Shown here piece by piece: positions 45,207-53,954 of a stretch of DNA of 64,000 bases. Numbering within the stretch: position 1 is the first letter of the stretch; every line of letters begins with the position of its first letter. The notes under the pieces are model-generated. The model saw only the letters and a list, made by a program, of their open reading frames with translations, made no database searches and was not told the DNA's origin. Made by a program: the position numbers and the translations under genes. Origin of the DNA: Lachnospiraceae bacterium (GTDB lineage Bacteria > Bacillota > Clostridia > Lachnospirales > Lachnospiraceae); NCBI GenBank assembly GCA_017520425.1, contig JAFXFO010000022.1:1-64000 (forward strand), in the 5' to 3' direction.

Positions 45207-47657
45207 TTAACTTAACAAGCTCTTGGCAACTTTCACGGCCTCTGCAGCATCCTTCGCATAACCGTCTGCGCCGATTTCCTTCATGAATTCCGGTGTTGTC
45301 ACAGCACCGCCAATCATCACCTTAGTTTTTAATCCTTTTTCCTTGACAGCTGTAACTACTTCCTTCATTCTTTGCATGGTTGTGGTCATAAGTGCAGATA
45401 ATGCTATGATATCCGCATGTTCTTCCATGGCTTTTTGTATAATCTGCTCTTTCGGCACATCCTTACCCAAATCCACTACACGGAATCCATAATTCTTCAA
45501 CATCATAGCCACCAAGTTTTTACCGATATCATGAATATCACCTTCTACGGTAGCAATTACAACCACAGGCATATCATCAGAAGTGGTGCTGACGGACAAC
45601 TTTTCTTCCAATATATCAATGGAATTTTTCATAGCTTCTGCACTGGCTATCAACTGCGGAAGGAAGTATTTCTTCTGTTCAAAATACTCTCCCACCAGAT
45701 TGATCCCCGGTAATAGAGCCTCATTCAAAAGCTTCTGTGCATCTTCACCCGCATCTAACGCCCGCTTAGTCAGCTTGGCGATACCATTTTTATTTCCTTT
45801 CAAAACAGCTTCCTTTAACAGCTTCACATATCCTTCAGAAGTATCCGTATCCACTGCCTTAACATCCGCCTTTGGTGCTGTAGTACTCTTTGCTTTCGTA
45901 TCCACGGGAGTGATTTTTGAAGCATATTCAATATACCGCAAGTCAGCTTCCTCTTTGGCCATTAACAAATCCGTTGCCAGAGCGCCGCATATCAGCATCT
46001 CCTGCGAGGGATTTGCAATTGCCATTGTCAGACCTGCCTGTATCGCCAGTGTCAGGAATGCAGTATTTACGTGCACACGGGCCGGCATACCAAAAGAAAT
46101 ATTGGACAAACCACAAACAGTCGCCAAACCCCTTTCCTTACAATAACGTATGGTTTCCAACGTCTCCAATGCGGCCATTTTGTTGGCACCCACAGTAGTC
46201 ACCAAACCATCTACAATAATGTCCTCTTTCTCCATTCCCAGTTCCAAAGCTCTGGTATATATTTTCTCAATAATATCCTTTTTCTCATCCAGATTTTTAG
46301 GTAATCCTTCATCCGACAGAGGTAATAAAATGAACATGGCACCGTATTTTTTAACGATAGGAAGAAGTTTTTCAAACTTTTCTTTCTCATAGGAAACGGA
46401 ATTGACCAATGCTCTTCCGGGATAAATGCGAAGTGCGGCCTCTAATACATCAATATGGCTGGAATCCAGTGAAAGAGGCAGATTGCTTACCATTTGAACT
46501 TCTTCGATAACCTGAAGCATCATTGCCTTCTCATCAATACCGCTCATACCCATATTCACATCCAACACGGAAGCACCATCCGCCTCCTGTTCCTGTGCAA
46601 AGTTAAGCACTCTTTCAATATTTCCCTGACGGAGTTCCTCCTGCAAGGCTTTTTTGCCGGTAGGATTAATACGTTCGCCAATAACCAAAAAGTTACCATC
46701 CAATCCAAAGGATATGGTTTCTCTTTCACTTGTCAAATAACGAATATTATCTTTCTTTTCATGCTTTACAGGTGCTTTCTCTTTAAGCATAGCTTTCACT
46801 GCTGCGATATGCTCAGGTGTGGTTCCGCAGCATCCGCCCAGGATAACTGCCCCTTTCGTAGTTAAAAGTTCCATTTCCTTTGCAAATTCTTCCGGAAGCA
46901 TGGGATAGATGGTTTTTCCATGATTATCCACCTGCGGAAGGCCTGCATTCGGCTTTGCAATCAACGGTAAATTCGTAACTTCCGCCATACCTTCAATAAT
47001 CTCTGCCATCTTAGCCGGCCCGGTGGAACAATTCACACCAATGGCTGCTGCTCCCAATTTATCTAAAACGATGGCTGCAGTTTTTGCATCGGTTCCAAAA
47101 AGGGTACGACCGTTTTCTTCAAAAGTTAAGGTAACCATTACCGGCAATTCACAGACTTCCTTAGCTGCTATTAACGCTGCTCGACACTCAGCCAGACTCA
47201 TCATGGTTTCTACCACCAAAAGGTCTACTCCGGATTCTGCCAAAAAGCCAATCTGCTCTTTATATACATCAATCAGCTCTTCTAACGGCATATCACCAAT
47301 AGGTGCCAATTGACGTCCGGTCATGGTCAGATCACCTGCAATATAAGCCTTGTCACCGGCAGCTTCTTTCGATATCTCCACCAGTGCCCGTATCATTTCC
47401 TTCTGTTTATCCGCCAGTCTATATTCTGCCAGTTTAATACGATTAGCCGTAAAGGTAGGCGCATACAGTATATTGGTTCCGGCTTCTACATATTCTTTCT
47501 GAAGCCGTAACATAACGTCACGATGTTCCAGTATCCACTGTTCAGGACATACTCCAACCGGCATACCAGCTTTCATTAGATTGGTACCGGTAGCACCGTC
47601 TAAAAGCAGAAAACCATTATATTTATCTAATAAACCATTGAAATCCATCACTTTCAT
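45207..47657 (-). CDS. metH: cobalamin-dependent methionine synthase, no reactivation domain
   Basis: Methylates homocysteine from methyltetrahydrofolate through a bound cobalamin, 816 residues. Residues about 1-290 are the homocysteine domain, with zinc cysteines in GVNCSTGP and GGCCGTTPEH. About 300-570 is the pterin-binding domain (GERINPTGKK, DVNMG). About 600-690 is the B12 cap and 690-816 the B12-binding domain with GDIHDIGKN (the DxHxxG His ligand). The C-terminal SAM-dependent reactivation domain of E. coli MetH is absent, as in many clostridia, so reactivation needs another protein. No SAM or B12 riboswitch is seen upstream. The start is at the ATG after GAGGTG. Confidence 0.93.
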   Translation of the reverse strand: MKVMDFNGLLDKYNGFLLLDGATGTNLMKAGMPVGVCPEQWILEHRDVMLRLQKEYVEAGTNILYAPTFTANRIKLAEYRLADKQKEMIRALVEISKEAAGDKAYIAGDLTMTGRQLAPIGDMPLEELIDVYKEQIGFLAESGVDLLVVETMMSLAECRAALIAAKEVCELPVMVTLTFEENGRTLFGTDAKTAAIVLDKLGAAAIGVNCSTGPAKMAEIIEGMAEVTNLPLIAKPNAGLPQVDNHGKTIYPMLPEEFAKEMELLTTKGAVILGGCCGTTPEHIAAVKAMLKEKAPVKHEKKDNIRYLTSERETISFGLDGNFLVIGERINPTGKKALQEELRQGNIERVLNFAQEQEADGASVLDVNMGMSGIDEKAMMLQVIEEVQMVSNLPLSLDSSHIDVLEAALRIYPGRALVNSVSYEKEKFEKLLPIVKKYGAMFILLPLSDEGLPKNLDEKKDIIEKIYTRALELGMEKEDIIVDGLVTTVGANKMAALETLETIRYCKERGLATVCGLSNISFGMPARVHVNTAFLTLAIQAGLTMAIANPSQEMLICGALATDLLMAKEEADLRYIEYASKITPVDTKAKSTTAPKADVKAVDTDTSEGYVKLLKEAVLKGNKNGIAKLTKRALDAGEDAQKLLNEALLPGINLVGEYFEQKKYFLPQLIASAEAMKNSIDILEEKLSVSTTSDDMPVVVIATVEGDIHDIGKNLVAMMLKNYGFRVVDLGKDVPKEQIIQKAMEEHADIIALSALMTTTMQRMKEVVTAVKEKGLKTKVMIGGAVTTPEFMKEIGADGYAKDAAEAVKVAKSLLS

Positions 47658-47686
47658 AAAGCACCTCAAAAATATACATTTCATAA

Positions 47687-47715
47687 ATCATACCATAAAT
47701 CTCTTTCTCATACAA
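47687..47715 (-). promoter_or_regulatory. promoter of metH
   Basis: TTGTAT (47710-47715) and TATGAT (47687-47692) are 17 bases apart on the minus strand. The leader is about 25 bases, too short for a riboswitch. Confidence 0.55.
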
Positions 47716-47772
47716 GCTAATTACATATCAGAAATATGATATCTTAAGATTTATGAAACTCCATACTAATCA

Positions 47773-47801
47773 TTGATTTCCTTCGGAAAATATGTTAAAT
47801 T
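47773..47801 (+). promoter_or_regulatory. promoter of lipoprotein gene
   Basis: TTGATT (47773-47778) and TAAATT (47796-47801) are 17 bases apart on the plus strand, 30 bases before the start codon. Confidence 0.5.
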
Positions 47802-47831
47802 TGTTATAGCTGTTTTTTAGGAGGAATTACT

Positions 47832-48290
47832 TTGAAAAGATTATTGATATTATGTTTATGCTGTGTATTTTTAACCGGATGCAAAAGTAACATAGATTAT
47901 GAGACAACTCGTTTCCATGCAGAGATTAACAGTTTCTGTGATAATATAAAAGAGATTGACGAATCCATCAATAAAATCACCAATATCACTGCAGATGAAG
48001 AAGGCTTAAAAGAAGCCACCAAATCTCTCATGAATCAGATGGACCGATTAAAAGATGAATTCACAAAATTCGCCAACATGGACTTCCCAACTGAATATGA
48101 TTATTTGGAAAAATTAGCCGATGAAGCTGGTTCTTACATGACCGAAGCAGTCAGTGCTTATCACAAGACTTATGAAGACAATTATACCGAAAGCATGGAA
48201 GATTATGCACAGCAGAATTACAGTCGTGCTTATAAGCGTGTTCAATTTATCATCGATAGCATAAATGGCAAAGACCCCAACGCTTCATAA
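47832..48290 (+). CDS. putative lipoprotein, 152 aa
   Basis: Secreted, lipid-anchored protein. A short signal peptide (LLILCLCCVFLTGC) ends in the lipobox LTGC, so Cys17 should carry the lipid. The rest is mainly helical and charged with no recognised domain. TTG is the start codon, seven bases after AGGAGG at 47819-47824; no better ATG is available. It is a single plus-strand gene divergent from metH. Function unknown. Confidence 0.8.
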   Translation: MKRLLILCLCCVFLTGCKSNIDYETTRFHAEINSFCDNIKEIDESINKITNITADEEGLKEATKSLMNQMDRLKDEFTKFANMDFPTEYDYLEKLADEAGSYMTEAVSAYHKTYEDNYTESMEDYAQQNYSRAYKRVQFIIDSINGKDPNAS

Positions 48291-48301
48291 TAGTGCAAAC
48301 A

Positions 48302-48332
48302 AAAAGCTCCTCGTAAAGAGGAGCTTTTCCAT
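48302..48332. terminator. bidirectional intrinsic terminator
   Basis: An eleven-pair stem (48302-48312 and 48318-48328, loop of five) separates the converging lipoprotein gene and the SPFH-operon tail. A short run of A on the left serves the minus strand; the plus-strand side ends in TTTTCC. Confidence 0.75.
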
Positions 48333-48343
48333 TTGTTGATTAC

Positions 48344-48715
48344 CTATTTCCAAATAACAATATCGCCGATAATAGGGAACTTTGTATCTTTTCCTTTTAC
48401 AGCAAGATAGATACCCCAAACACCAAATACTAAAGTAATCACATTCACAATAATACCGATTACCTTTGCAACTAAATCAAGTATCGGAATCAATCCAAGT
48501 ACCCAGCAAATCAAGCCGCACACCAGTCCAAGCACAATAATTACAAATGACTGATTCAAATGAACCATCGCACCCTTCTTGTCACCGACAGAATAAACGA
48601 CAAACCAAATGATCAACGGAATAAACATACCTAATTTTCCCAAACCATCCAGAATGCCAAACCAGCCTGCCAAAATAGCTGCATAAGCAACAATTGATGT
48701 AACCTTTTTGTCCAT
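48344..48715 (-). CDS. DUF4870-like small membrane protein
   Basis: A 123-residue membrane protein with about four hydrophobic segments. AYAAILAGWFGILDGL, a VVYSVGDKKGAMVHLNQSF loop and an Ile/Val-rich tail fit DUF4870-type proteins. The ATG at 48715 has GGGAGG seven bases upstream. It follows the zinc-ribbon genes by 86 bases and may be the last member of that operon or a separate gene. Confidence 0.7.
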   Translation of the reverse strand: MDKKVTSIVAYAAILAGWFGILDGLGKLGMFIPLIIWFVVYSVGDKKGAMVHLNQSFVIIVLGLVCGLICWVLGLIPILDLVAKVIGIIVNVITLVFGVWGIYLAVKGKDTKFPIIGDIVIWK

Positions 48716-48800
48716 TTCTAATCCTCCCAAGATTATATTGTTCTATATCAAGCCACATAAAGGCTTAGATACCATACAACCACCCCTATAAGACGAAAGA

Positions 48801-49271
48801 TTATAATACTTTAGTACCACAATTAGGACAGAATGCACCATTTTCAACTGCCTGACCGCATTTAGGGCATACAACTGCCTTTTCTTCCTGCATCACATTA
48901 TTCAGATAACTGTTTGCCTCCTGAATATTGGTTCCGCACTTTGTACAGCAAATCACGTCACTGTTTTCTTCTGAACCACAATTGGGACAAATCTGTAATC
49001 CCTTTGCAATTGCAAGTTCCTTCTTATCCTTTTCAATCTGATCCTGAAGTTCCCGAATACGCTTACAAGCATCAGGACAAATGCCAAGTAATTCTTCAAA
49101 GTGATCATTTACCATCACCTTTGCAATTTCCAAATGACATTCTTTAATTTCTTTTTCTGCTTCCTTAATCTTCATGGTTAAAGTTACGGTACTGGAAACA
49201 CCACTGGCTTTCTGCGAAACAGCAGCGCCTGCATTCTTTAATGATTCTTTAGCCTTGTTAAAAAAGTCCAT
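48801..49271 (-). CDS. coiled-coil protein with two zinc ribbons
   Basis: A 156-residue soluble protein. Residues about 25-90 are helical. Two Cys4 zinc ribbons follow, CPNCG...CTKCG (about 94-115) and CPKCG...CPNCG (about 135-153). The spacing is that of zinc-ribbon (DUF) domains fused to many membrane-stress proteins. I do not assign a function. It lies 15 bases downstream of the next zinc-ribbon gene, in the SPFH operon. Confidence 0.8.
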   Translation of the reverse strand: MDFFNKAKESLKNAGAAVSQKASGVSSTVTLTMKIKEAEKEIKECHLEIAKVMVNDHFEELLGICPDACKRIRELQDQIEKDKKELAIAKGLQICPNCGSEENSDVICCTKCGTNIQEANSYLNNVMQEEKAVVCPKCGQAVENGAFCPNCGTKVL

Positions 49272-49285
49272 ATTCCTTCTCCCTT

Positions 49286-49915
49286 CTATTTACCTGTGAT
49301 AGGTGTATCACAATAATCACAATATATGGTCTCACCCTTCTTAATAACGTGCTTTGCACCGCATCCGGGACATACCACATTAACATTTACAGGTGCTTCC
49401 ACCACTTCCACTGCAGGAGCATAACCATTATTACTTCTGACCGGCGCTTCTCTTCTTACCGTAATCATACGGCCATTGGTATCCAATATGGCACCTTTTA
49501 AGATATTACGATTAATTAATGTCTGAAGTTCTTTAAGCATTACATCATACTGAATATTACAAACACTTGCAATTTTATCCAATGAAGTTTCTCCGCGGTT
49601 TACAATCAGTTCAATATACTGTCTGTTTCTCTGTGCTTTCTTTTGCAATCTGTCAGCATAATAAATCAACGCTCCGCCACCTGCCATTGTAAACAAGCCC
49701 CAGAAAACGCTGTTACTCAGCCAGCATAAACCAACAATAATCAATAAAATTCCGCCGATTATGTACTTTTTCTTATCTGTTGTTCCCATAAATACAGCCT
49801 GTTTGCCCTGGGAATTACGTGATAGTATTAATAAAATACCGACGGGCCAGCAAGCAAGTAATGCAATAATGATTACTACCCCGGATTGATACCAGGGTCT
49901 GATATTGTTATCCAT
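49286..49915 (-). CDS. membrane protein with HTH-like domain and zinc ribbon
   Basis: A 209-residue protein. Two or three hydrophobic segments occupy about 10-85 (VVIIIALLACWPVGILLIL and others). A winged-helix-like segment with TSLDKIASVCNIQYDVML and LINRNILKGAILD follows at about 108-150. A C-terminal zinc ribbon is CPGCG...CDYC (about 185-203). The combined membrane, HTH-like and metal modules are unusual. The HTH-like part may be a protein-binding domain, not DNA-binding. It lies between the four-helix membrane gene and the two-ribbon gene, each at 15-base spacing. Confidence 0.75.
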   Translation of the reverse strand: MDNNIRPWYQSGVVIIIALLACWPVGILLILSRNSQGKQAVFMGTTDKKKYIIGGILLIIVGLCWLSNSVFWGLFTMAGGGALIYYADRLQKKAQRNRQYIELIVNRGETSLDKIASVCNIQYDVMLKELQTLINRNILKGAILDTNGRMITVRREAPVRSNNGYAPAVEVVEAPVNVNVVCPGCGAKHVIKKGETIYCDYCDTPITGK

Positions 49916-49930
49916 TCTTCCTTCCTCCTA

Positions 49931-50614
49931 TTACCACATAGGGTTACTTGTATTCATAATACGCTTTCTTTCTTCTGCCGCCAATTCCAGCTGATGGCAC
50001 AAATCCGCAACCATCTCCTGATTGTTATTGTTAACAGCCTCATCCAGCATATTAATCATATCTAACATTTTATTTTCAACTACACGTGCCATATCATTGC
50101 TTTGCACCTGTCCGCTAGCCATAGAATCATAAGCATGCTTCATCTTCTTATAGTTCACATCCTCATACTTCACATTGGCAATTACAGCCTGCATTCTATC
50201 CAGCACGTACTTAAACGCAATAATATCGCGCCCTCTTACTGCCTGCTGTTCTTTAATGGTATTATTGTGAATACTGGTGCCCAGCATTACAGTAAGATAG
50301 AAAGCAAATACAAATAAATTAATCAAGAACAAAGGTAGTAGATTGTCCTGTAAAAGCTTGTAAGTAACTACTGCTACTACAACAGCAACAATACTGTACA
50401 AATATGTAACTGCCATTACAGGATACTTAAATATCAAAGCCTCTTTCTTTGTATAGAAAATCTCTACACCGGTAGCAATTAATGCCGCAATCATGGCGAA
50501 TACATAGCAAATCCAGAAGGCTTCATTAAAATCATCTAATATCAAAAATACTGCAAGATTGGTAAACAGGATTACGATTAAAGAAATCAAACCCTTCATT
50601 ACATTATTCTTCAT
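49931..50614 (-). CDS. four-helix membrane protein with helical C-terminus
   Basis: A 227-residue protein with about four transmembrane helices in the first 115 residues and a soluble, mostly helical half (about 120-227) that looks like a protein-interaction domain. No named family is recognised. It follows the SPFH gene by 13 bases and precedes the HTH/zinc-ribbon gene by 15, which suggests that the proteins act together at the membrane. Confidence 0.75.
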   Translation of the reverse strand: MKNNVMKGLISLIVILFTNLAVFLILDDFNEAFWICYVFAMIAALIATGVEIFYTKKEALIFKYPVMAVTYLYSIVAVVVAVVTYKLLQDNLLPLFLINLFVFAFYLTVMLGTSIHNNTIKEQQAVRGRDIIAFKYVLDRMQAVIANVKYEDVNYKKMKHAYDSMASGQVQSNDMARVVENKMLDMINMLDEAVNNNNQEMVADLCHQLELAAEERKRIMNTSNPMW

Positions 50615-50627
50615 GAATCGTTTCCCC

Positions 50628-51905
50628 CTATTCCTCTACTTTACTTCCGCAACTGCCACAGAATTTCATACCTTCCGGAACTTCCATTCCACAATTTGTG
50701 CATTTCTTTTTCTGTTGTACTACCATGGTACCGCAATTACCGCAGAACTTCATACCGGGGATTAAATCTGCACCACAGCTTGCACATTTAGGCTTCTTGC
50801 TTTCCACCTTGGTACCACAATTACCACAGAAAGCCATACCTGCGGGAACCACTGCATTACAATTGCTACAAATCACCTTTGGTTCACCGTTACCGGCCAT
50901 AATAGAGTTATTATTGCCCATGAGCTGTCCCATTACATCGCCCATCTGAACACCCATTCCAAGGCCAACACCTGCACCCATTATACCGCCTGCAATGCCT
51001 TCGTTCTTTGCAGCTGCACGCATTATCTCAGCCGCTTCCTGACGTGCCCAACCGTTATTACCGTCCTGATCACGAATCGCCATTCTCTCATAATCTGCAT
51101 GTGCCATCTGACCGGATACATAACGATCTGCTTCAGAAGATTCTCTACGCAAACTAAAACGCATTCTCTCATCTTCAACATTCTGTTCACGTTCGAATTC
51201 TCTTTCCTTACGCTGAATACGCATCTCACGTACTCGCTTCATACTGTCATCGTTTTCAGGTACTTCAATGCTTTCAATATAGAAGTTAACCAGTTCCAGA
51301 CCATACTCGTCCAGAATCTCATTCAACATGGGTGCCAGACCGTCTGCCAACTGTTTCTTACGGTTGATAGAAACCAGCACTTCTGCATCCTGTGAGGTAA
51401 GATAGTTAGCCAATTCATCGGTAATGTTCTGAATAAAAGCAGTACGGAAATTACGTACGATTTCATTCTCTTCCATGGAACCATTTGCACCAACTAATTT
51501 CAGGAAGAACTTTTTGCCATCCTTAACCTGCACAGTATATGCACCTCTGGCCTGCACATGCATTTCAATGCCCCATACAGGGTCCAAAACTCTCAGTGCG
51601 CTACCGGTACCCCATTTTAACTCCAAATGGTGAGATTTGTTAATATAATATACCTTACAATTAAATGCACTTACACCACCGGTAAGCAGCTTAGACATAA
51701 ACTTTGTAATAAACGGATAGTTCTCAGTCGTCAAAGAATACTTACCGGGACCGAAAGAATTCTCTACCAGACCATCCTTCATAAATAATGCTTCTTCATA
51801 CTCTGCTACAATCAGCTGTGAGCCAACATTAAAATCCTCATAAGGAACTTTATAGCACAGCATATTTCCGGATGCATTATTTTTAATAACATTCATTATG
51901 GGCAT
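50628..51905 (-). CDS. SPFH-domain protein with C-terminal zinc ribbons (YdjI-like)
   Basis: A 425-residue protein. The first two thirds are an SPFH/band-7-like domain with a helical stretch (about 220-290) like B. subtilis YdjI (virion core protein) family members. A Gly/Met-rich linker (GGIMGAGVGLGMGVQMG) at about 310-335 leads to three tandem zinc ribbons: CSNCN...CGNCG, CASCG...CGNCG and CTNCG...CGSCG. In B. subtilis, YdjI acts in a PspA-linked envelope-stress operon; no PspA gene is visible here. AAGGAGGGG precedes the ATG and a promoter lies upstream, so it heads the operon. Confidence 0.85.
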   Translation of the reverse strand: MPIMNVIKNNASGNMLCYKVPYEDFNVGSQLIVAEYEEALFMKDGLVENSFGPGKYSLTTENYPFITKFMSKLLTGGVSAFNCKVYYINKSHHLELKWGTGSALRVLDPVWGIEMHVQARGAYTVQVKDGKKFFLKLVGANGSMEENEIVRNFRTAFIQNITDELANYLTSQDAEVLVSINRKKQLADGLAPMLNEILDEYGLELVNFYIESIEVPENDDSMKRVREMRIQRKEREFEREQNVEDERMRFSLRRESSEADRYVSGQMAHADYERMAIRDQDGNNGWARQEAAEIMRAAAKNEGIAGGIMGAGVGLGMGVQMGDVMGQLMGNNNSIMAGNGEPKVICSNCNAVVPAGMAFCGNCGTKVESKKPKCASCGADLIPGMKFCGNCGTMVVQQKKKCTNCGMEVPEGMKFCGSCGSKVEE

Positions 51906-51940
51906 AATTATCCCCTCCTTGAATCATATTGATTATGTAT

Positions 51941-51968
51941 ATTTTACCATAATACTGTCATTTTTCAA
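51941..51968 (-). promoter_or_regulatory. promoter of SPFH/zinc-ribbon operon
   Basis: TTGAAA (51963-51968) and TAAAAT (51941-51946) are 16 bases apart on the minus strand, about 36 bases before the start codon. Confidence 0.6.
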
Positions 51969-52021
51969 GTAATATTATGCTAATAATTGGTTTTATCAGT
52001 ATTATTTTGTCGATTTTTCAC

Positions 52022-52059
52022 AAAAAAGAAGCCAGAATCCTTTTACGATCCCGGCTTCT
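52022..52059 (-). terminator. intrinsic terminator after GGGtGRT gene
   Basis: A 13-pair stem (arms 52047-52059 and 52027-52039, two G-U pairs, loop of about seven) is followed on the minus strand by TTTTTTG. It lies 28 bases after the stop and isolates the pair of genes from the SPFH operon. Confidence 0.85.
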
Positions 52060-52086
52060 GATTATTCATTATTCTTTTTCGTTTTT

Positions 52087-53097
52087 TTAGAACTTGCCTT
52101 CTTCAGCTGCCATCTGGATAGCTACTGCAACAGCTACAGTCATACCAACCATAGGGTTGTTACCTGCACCGATAAGACCCATCATTTCTACGTGAGCAGG
52201 AACAGATGAAGAACCTGCGAACTGTGCGTCTGAGTGCATACGACCCATGGTATCGGTCATACCGTAAGAAGCAGGACCTGCAGCCATGTTATCAGGATGA
52301 AGGGTACGTCCGGTACCACCACCTGAAGCTACAGAGAAGTACTTCTTGCCCTGTTCGTTACATTCCTTCTTGTAAGTACCTGCAACAGGATGCTGGAATC
52401 TGGTAGGGTTAGTAGAGTTACCGGTAATGGAAACGTCTACGCCTTCCTTATGCATGATAGCAACACCTTCGCAAACATCGTTAGAACCGTAGCAGTTAAC
52501 CTTTGCACGAAGTCCTTCAGAGTAAGACTTGCGATATACTTCCTTAACAGTGTTGGTGTAAGGATCGTATTCGGTTTCTACGAAAGTAAATCCGTTGATA
52601 CGAGCGATAATCTGAGCTGCGTCCTTACCAAGACCGTTTAAGATAACTCTTAAAGGCTTTGTACGAACCTTATTAGCCTTCTCAGCGATACCGATAGCAC
52701 CTTCAGCAGCTGCGAAAGACTCATGACCAGCCAAGAAGCAGAAACATTCGGTTTCTTCTTCCAATAACATCTTACCTAAGTTACCATGTCCGAGACCTAC
52801 CTTACGGGTGTCAGCTACAGAACCGGGAATACAGAAAGCCTGAAGACCTTCACCGATTGCTGCTGCAGCATCAGCTGCTCTCTTGCAACCCTTCTTGATA
52901 GCGATTGCAGCACCTACAATGTAAGCCCAACAAGCGTTCTCAAAACAGATAGGCTGGATAGCCTTAATCTGGTCGTATACATTAAGACCTGCGTCTTTTG
53001 TAATCTTTTCAGCTTCTTCGATAGAAGCGATGCCATAGCTATTTAATACGCCATTGATTTTATCAATACGTCTTTCATATGATTCAAATAATGCCAT
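52087..53097 (-). CDS. GGGtGRT protein
   Basis: Member of a family named after its motif, here ASGGGTGRTLHPDN (about residue 252-265). The 336 residues contain many Cys and conserved blocks such as FCIPGSVADTRKVGLGHGNLG, and AYIVGAAIAIKKGC. The enzyme or partner is not known to me. The NifU-like scaffold gene lies immediately upstream (20-base gap) and shares its transcript. That suggests a role linked to Fe-S cluster assembly or delivery, which is inference from context. Confidence 0.88.
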   Translation of the reverse strand: MALFESYERRIDKINGVLNSYGIASIEEAEKITKDAGLNVYDQIKAIQPICFENACWAYIVGAAIAIKKGCKRAADAAAAIGEGLQAFCIPGSVADTRKVGLGHGNLGKMLLEEETECFCFLAGHESFAAAEGAIGIAEKANKVRTKPLRVILNGLGKDAAQIIARINGFTFVETEYDPYTNTVKEVYRKSYSEGLRAKVNCYGSNDVCEGVAIMHKEGVDVSITGNSTNPTRFQHPVAGTYKKECNEQGKKYFSVASGGGTGRTLHPDNMAAGPASYGMTDTMGRMHSDAQFAGSSSVPAHVEMMGLIGAGNNPMVGMTVAVAVAIQMAAEEGKF

Positions 53098-53116
53098 TTT
53101 TACGTCCTCCTATCTC

Positions 53117-53809
53117 TTATTCATGTCTGGGGTCGATAATCTTAACTGCATCAGCCACACGACCATACTGTCCTTTAGCCTTCTCCCATGCGGTGTTAGG
53201 ATCGTCACCCTTCTTAATAAAGTCAGTCATCTTGCCAAGGCTTACGAACTGATATCCGATGATATGATCATCAGCATCAAGTGCGATACCGGTTACATAA
53301 CCTTCAGCCATTTCCAAATAACGGGGACCCTTAGCCAATGTACCGTACATAGTACCAACCTGGCTTCTTAAGCCCTTACCAAGGTCTTCCAAACCTGCAC
53401 CTACAGGAAGTCCGTCCTCAGAGAAAGCAGACTGTGTACGACCATAAACGATCTGTAAGAACAGTTCTCTCATTGCAGTGTTGATTGCGTCACAAACAAG
53501 GTCAGTATTTAAAGCTTCCATAACGGTTCTGCCGGGCAGAATCTCAGAAGCCATAGCTGCTGAGTGAGTCATACCGGAACATCCGATGGTCTCAACCAAT
53601 GCTTCCTGGATGATACCTTCCTTAACGTTCAGAGTCAGCTTACAAGCACCCTGCTGAGGAGCACACCAGCCAACACCGTGTGTTAAACCGCTAATGTCTG
53701 TTACATCTTTAACTTTTACCCATTTTGCTTCTTCAGGAATGGGAGCACAACCGTGAGACACGCCCTGTGCTACGGGACACATTTCTTCAACTTCTCTTGA
53801 ATAAATCAT
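53117..53809 (-). CDS. NifU/IscU-like iron-sulfur scaffold protein
   Basis: Probable Fe-S assembly scaffold of 230 residues, partner of the GGGtGRT protein. Cysteines at PQQGACKLTL and ETIGCSGMTHS align with the first two ligand cysteines of IscU; further Cys lie in CPVAQGVSHGC at the N-terminus, in GWC and in LVCDAIN. The start is taken at 53809, where AGGAGAT is well spaced; the open frame to 53890 lacks support. Biochemical role is inferred from family. Confidence 0.85.
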   Translation of the reverse strand: MIYSREVEEMCPVAQGVSHGCAPIPEEAKWVKVKDVTDISGLTHGVGWCAPQQGACKLTLNVKEGIIQEALVETIGCSGMTHSAAMASEILPGRTVMEALNTDLVCDAINTAMRELFLQIVYGRTQSAFSEDGLPVGAGLEDLGKGLRSQVGTMYGTLAKGPRYLEMAEGYVTGIALDADDHIIGYQFVSLGKMTDFIKKGDDPNTAWEKAKGQYGRVADAVKIIDPRHE

Positions 53810-53954
53810 GTGAAATCTCCTTTCAAATCTGATTATATTTAGATACCTTTTATCTTTTGATAAAAAAATACCATAAATCACCGCATACATTCTCTCACAT
53901 TTGGATTAAAAAATCCAGTGTTTTTTTGTATTTTTTGTAATTTGCTGTAAGATT

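Noticed and set aside
45583-46146. A 187-codon plus-strand open frame inside metH
   Set aside because: Shadow of the metH coding strand; no start signal and composition typical of an antisense frame.
48344-51905. A PspA/LiaI-type phage-shock operon
   Set aside because: No PspA coiled-coil gene or LiaF-like regulator is visible; only the SPFH/zinc-ribbon part resembles it.
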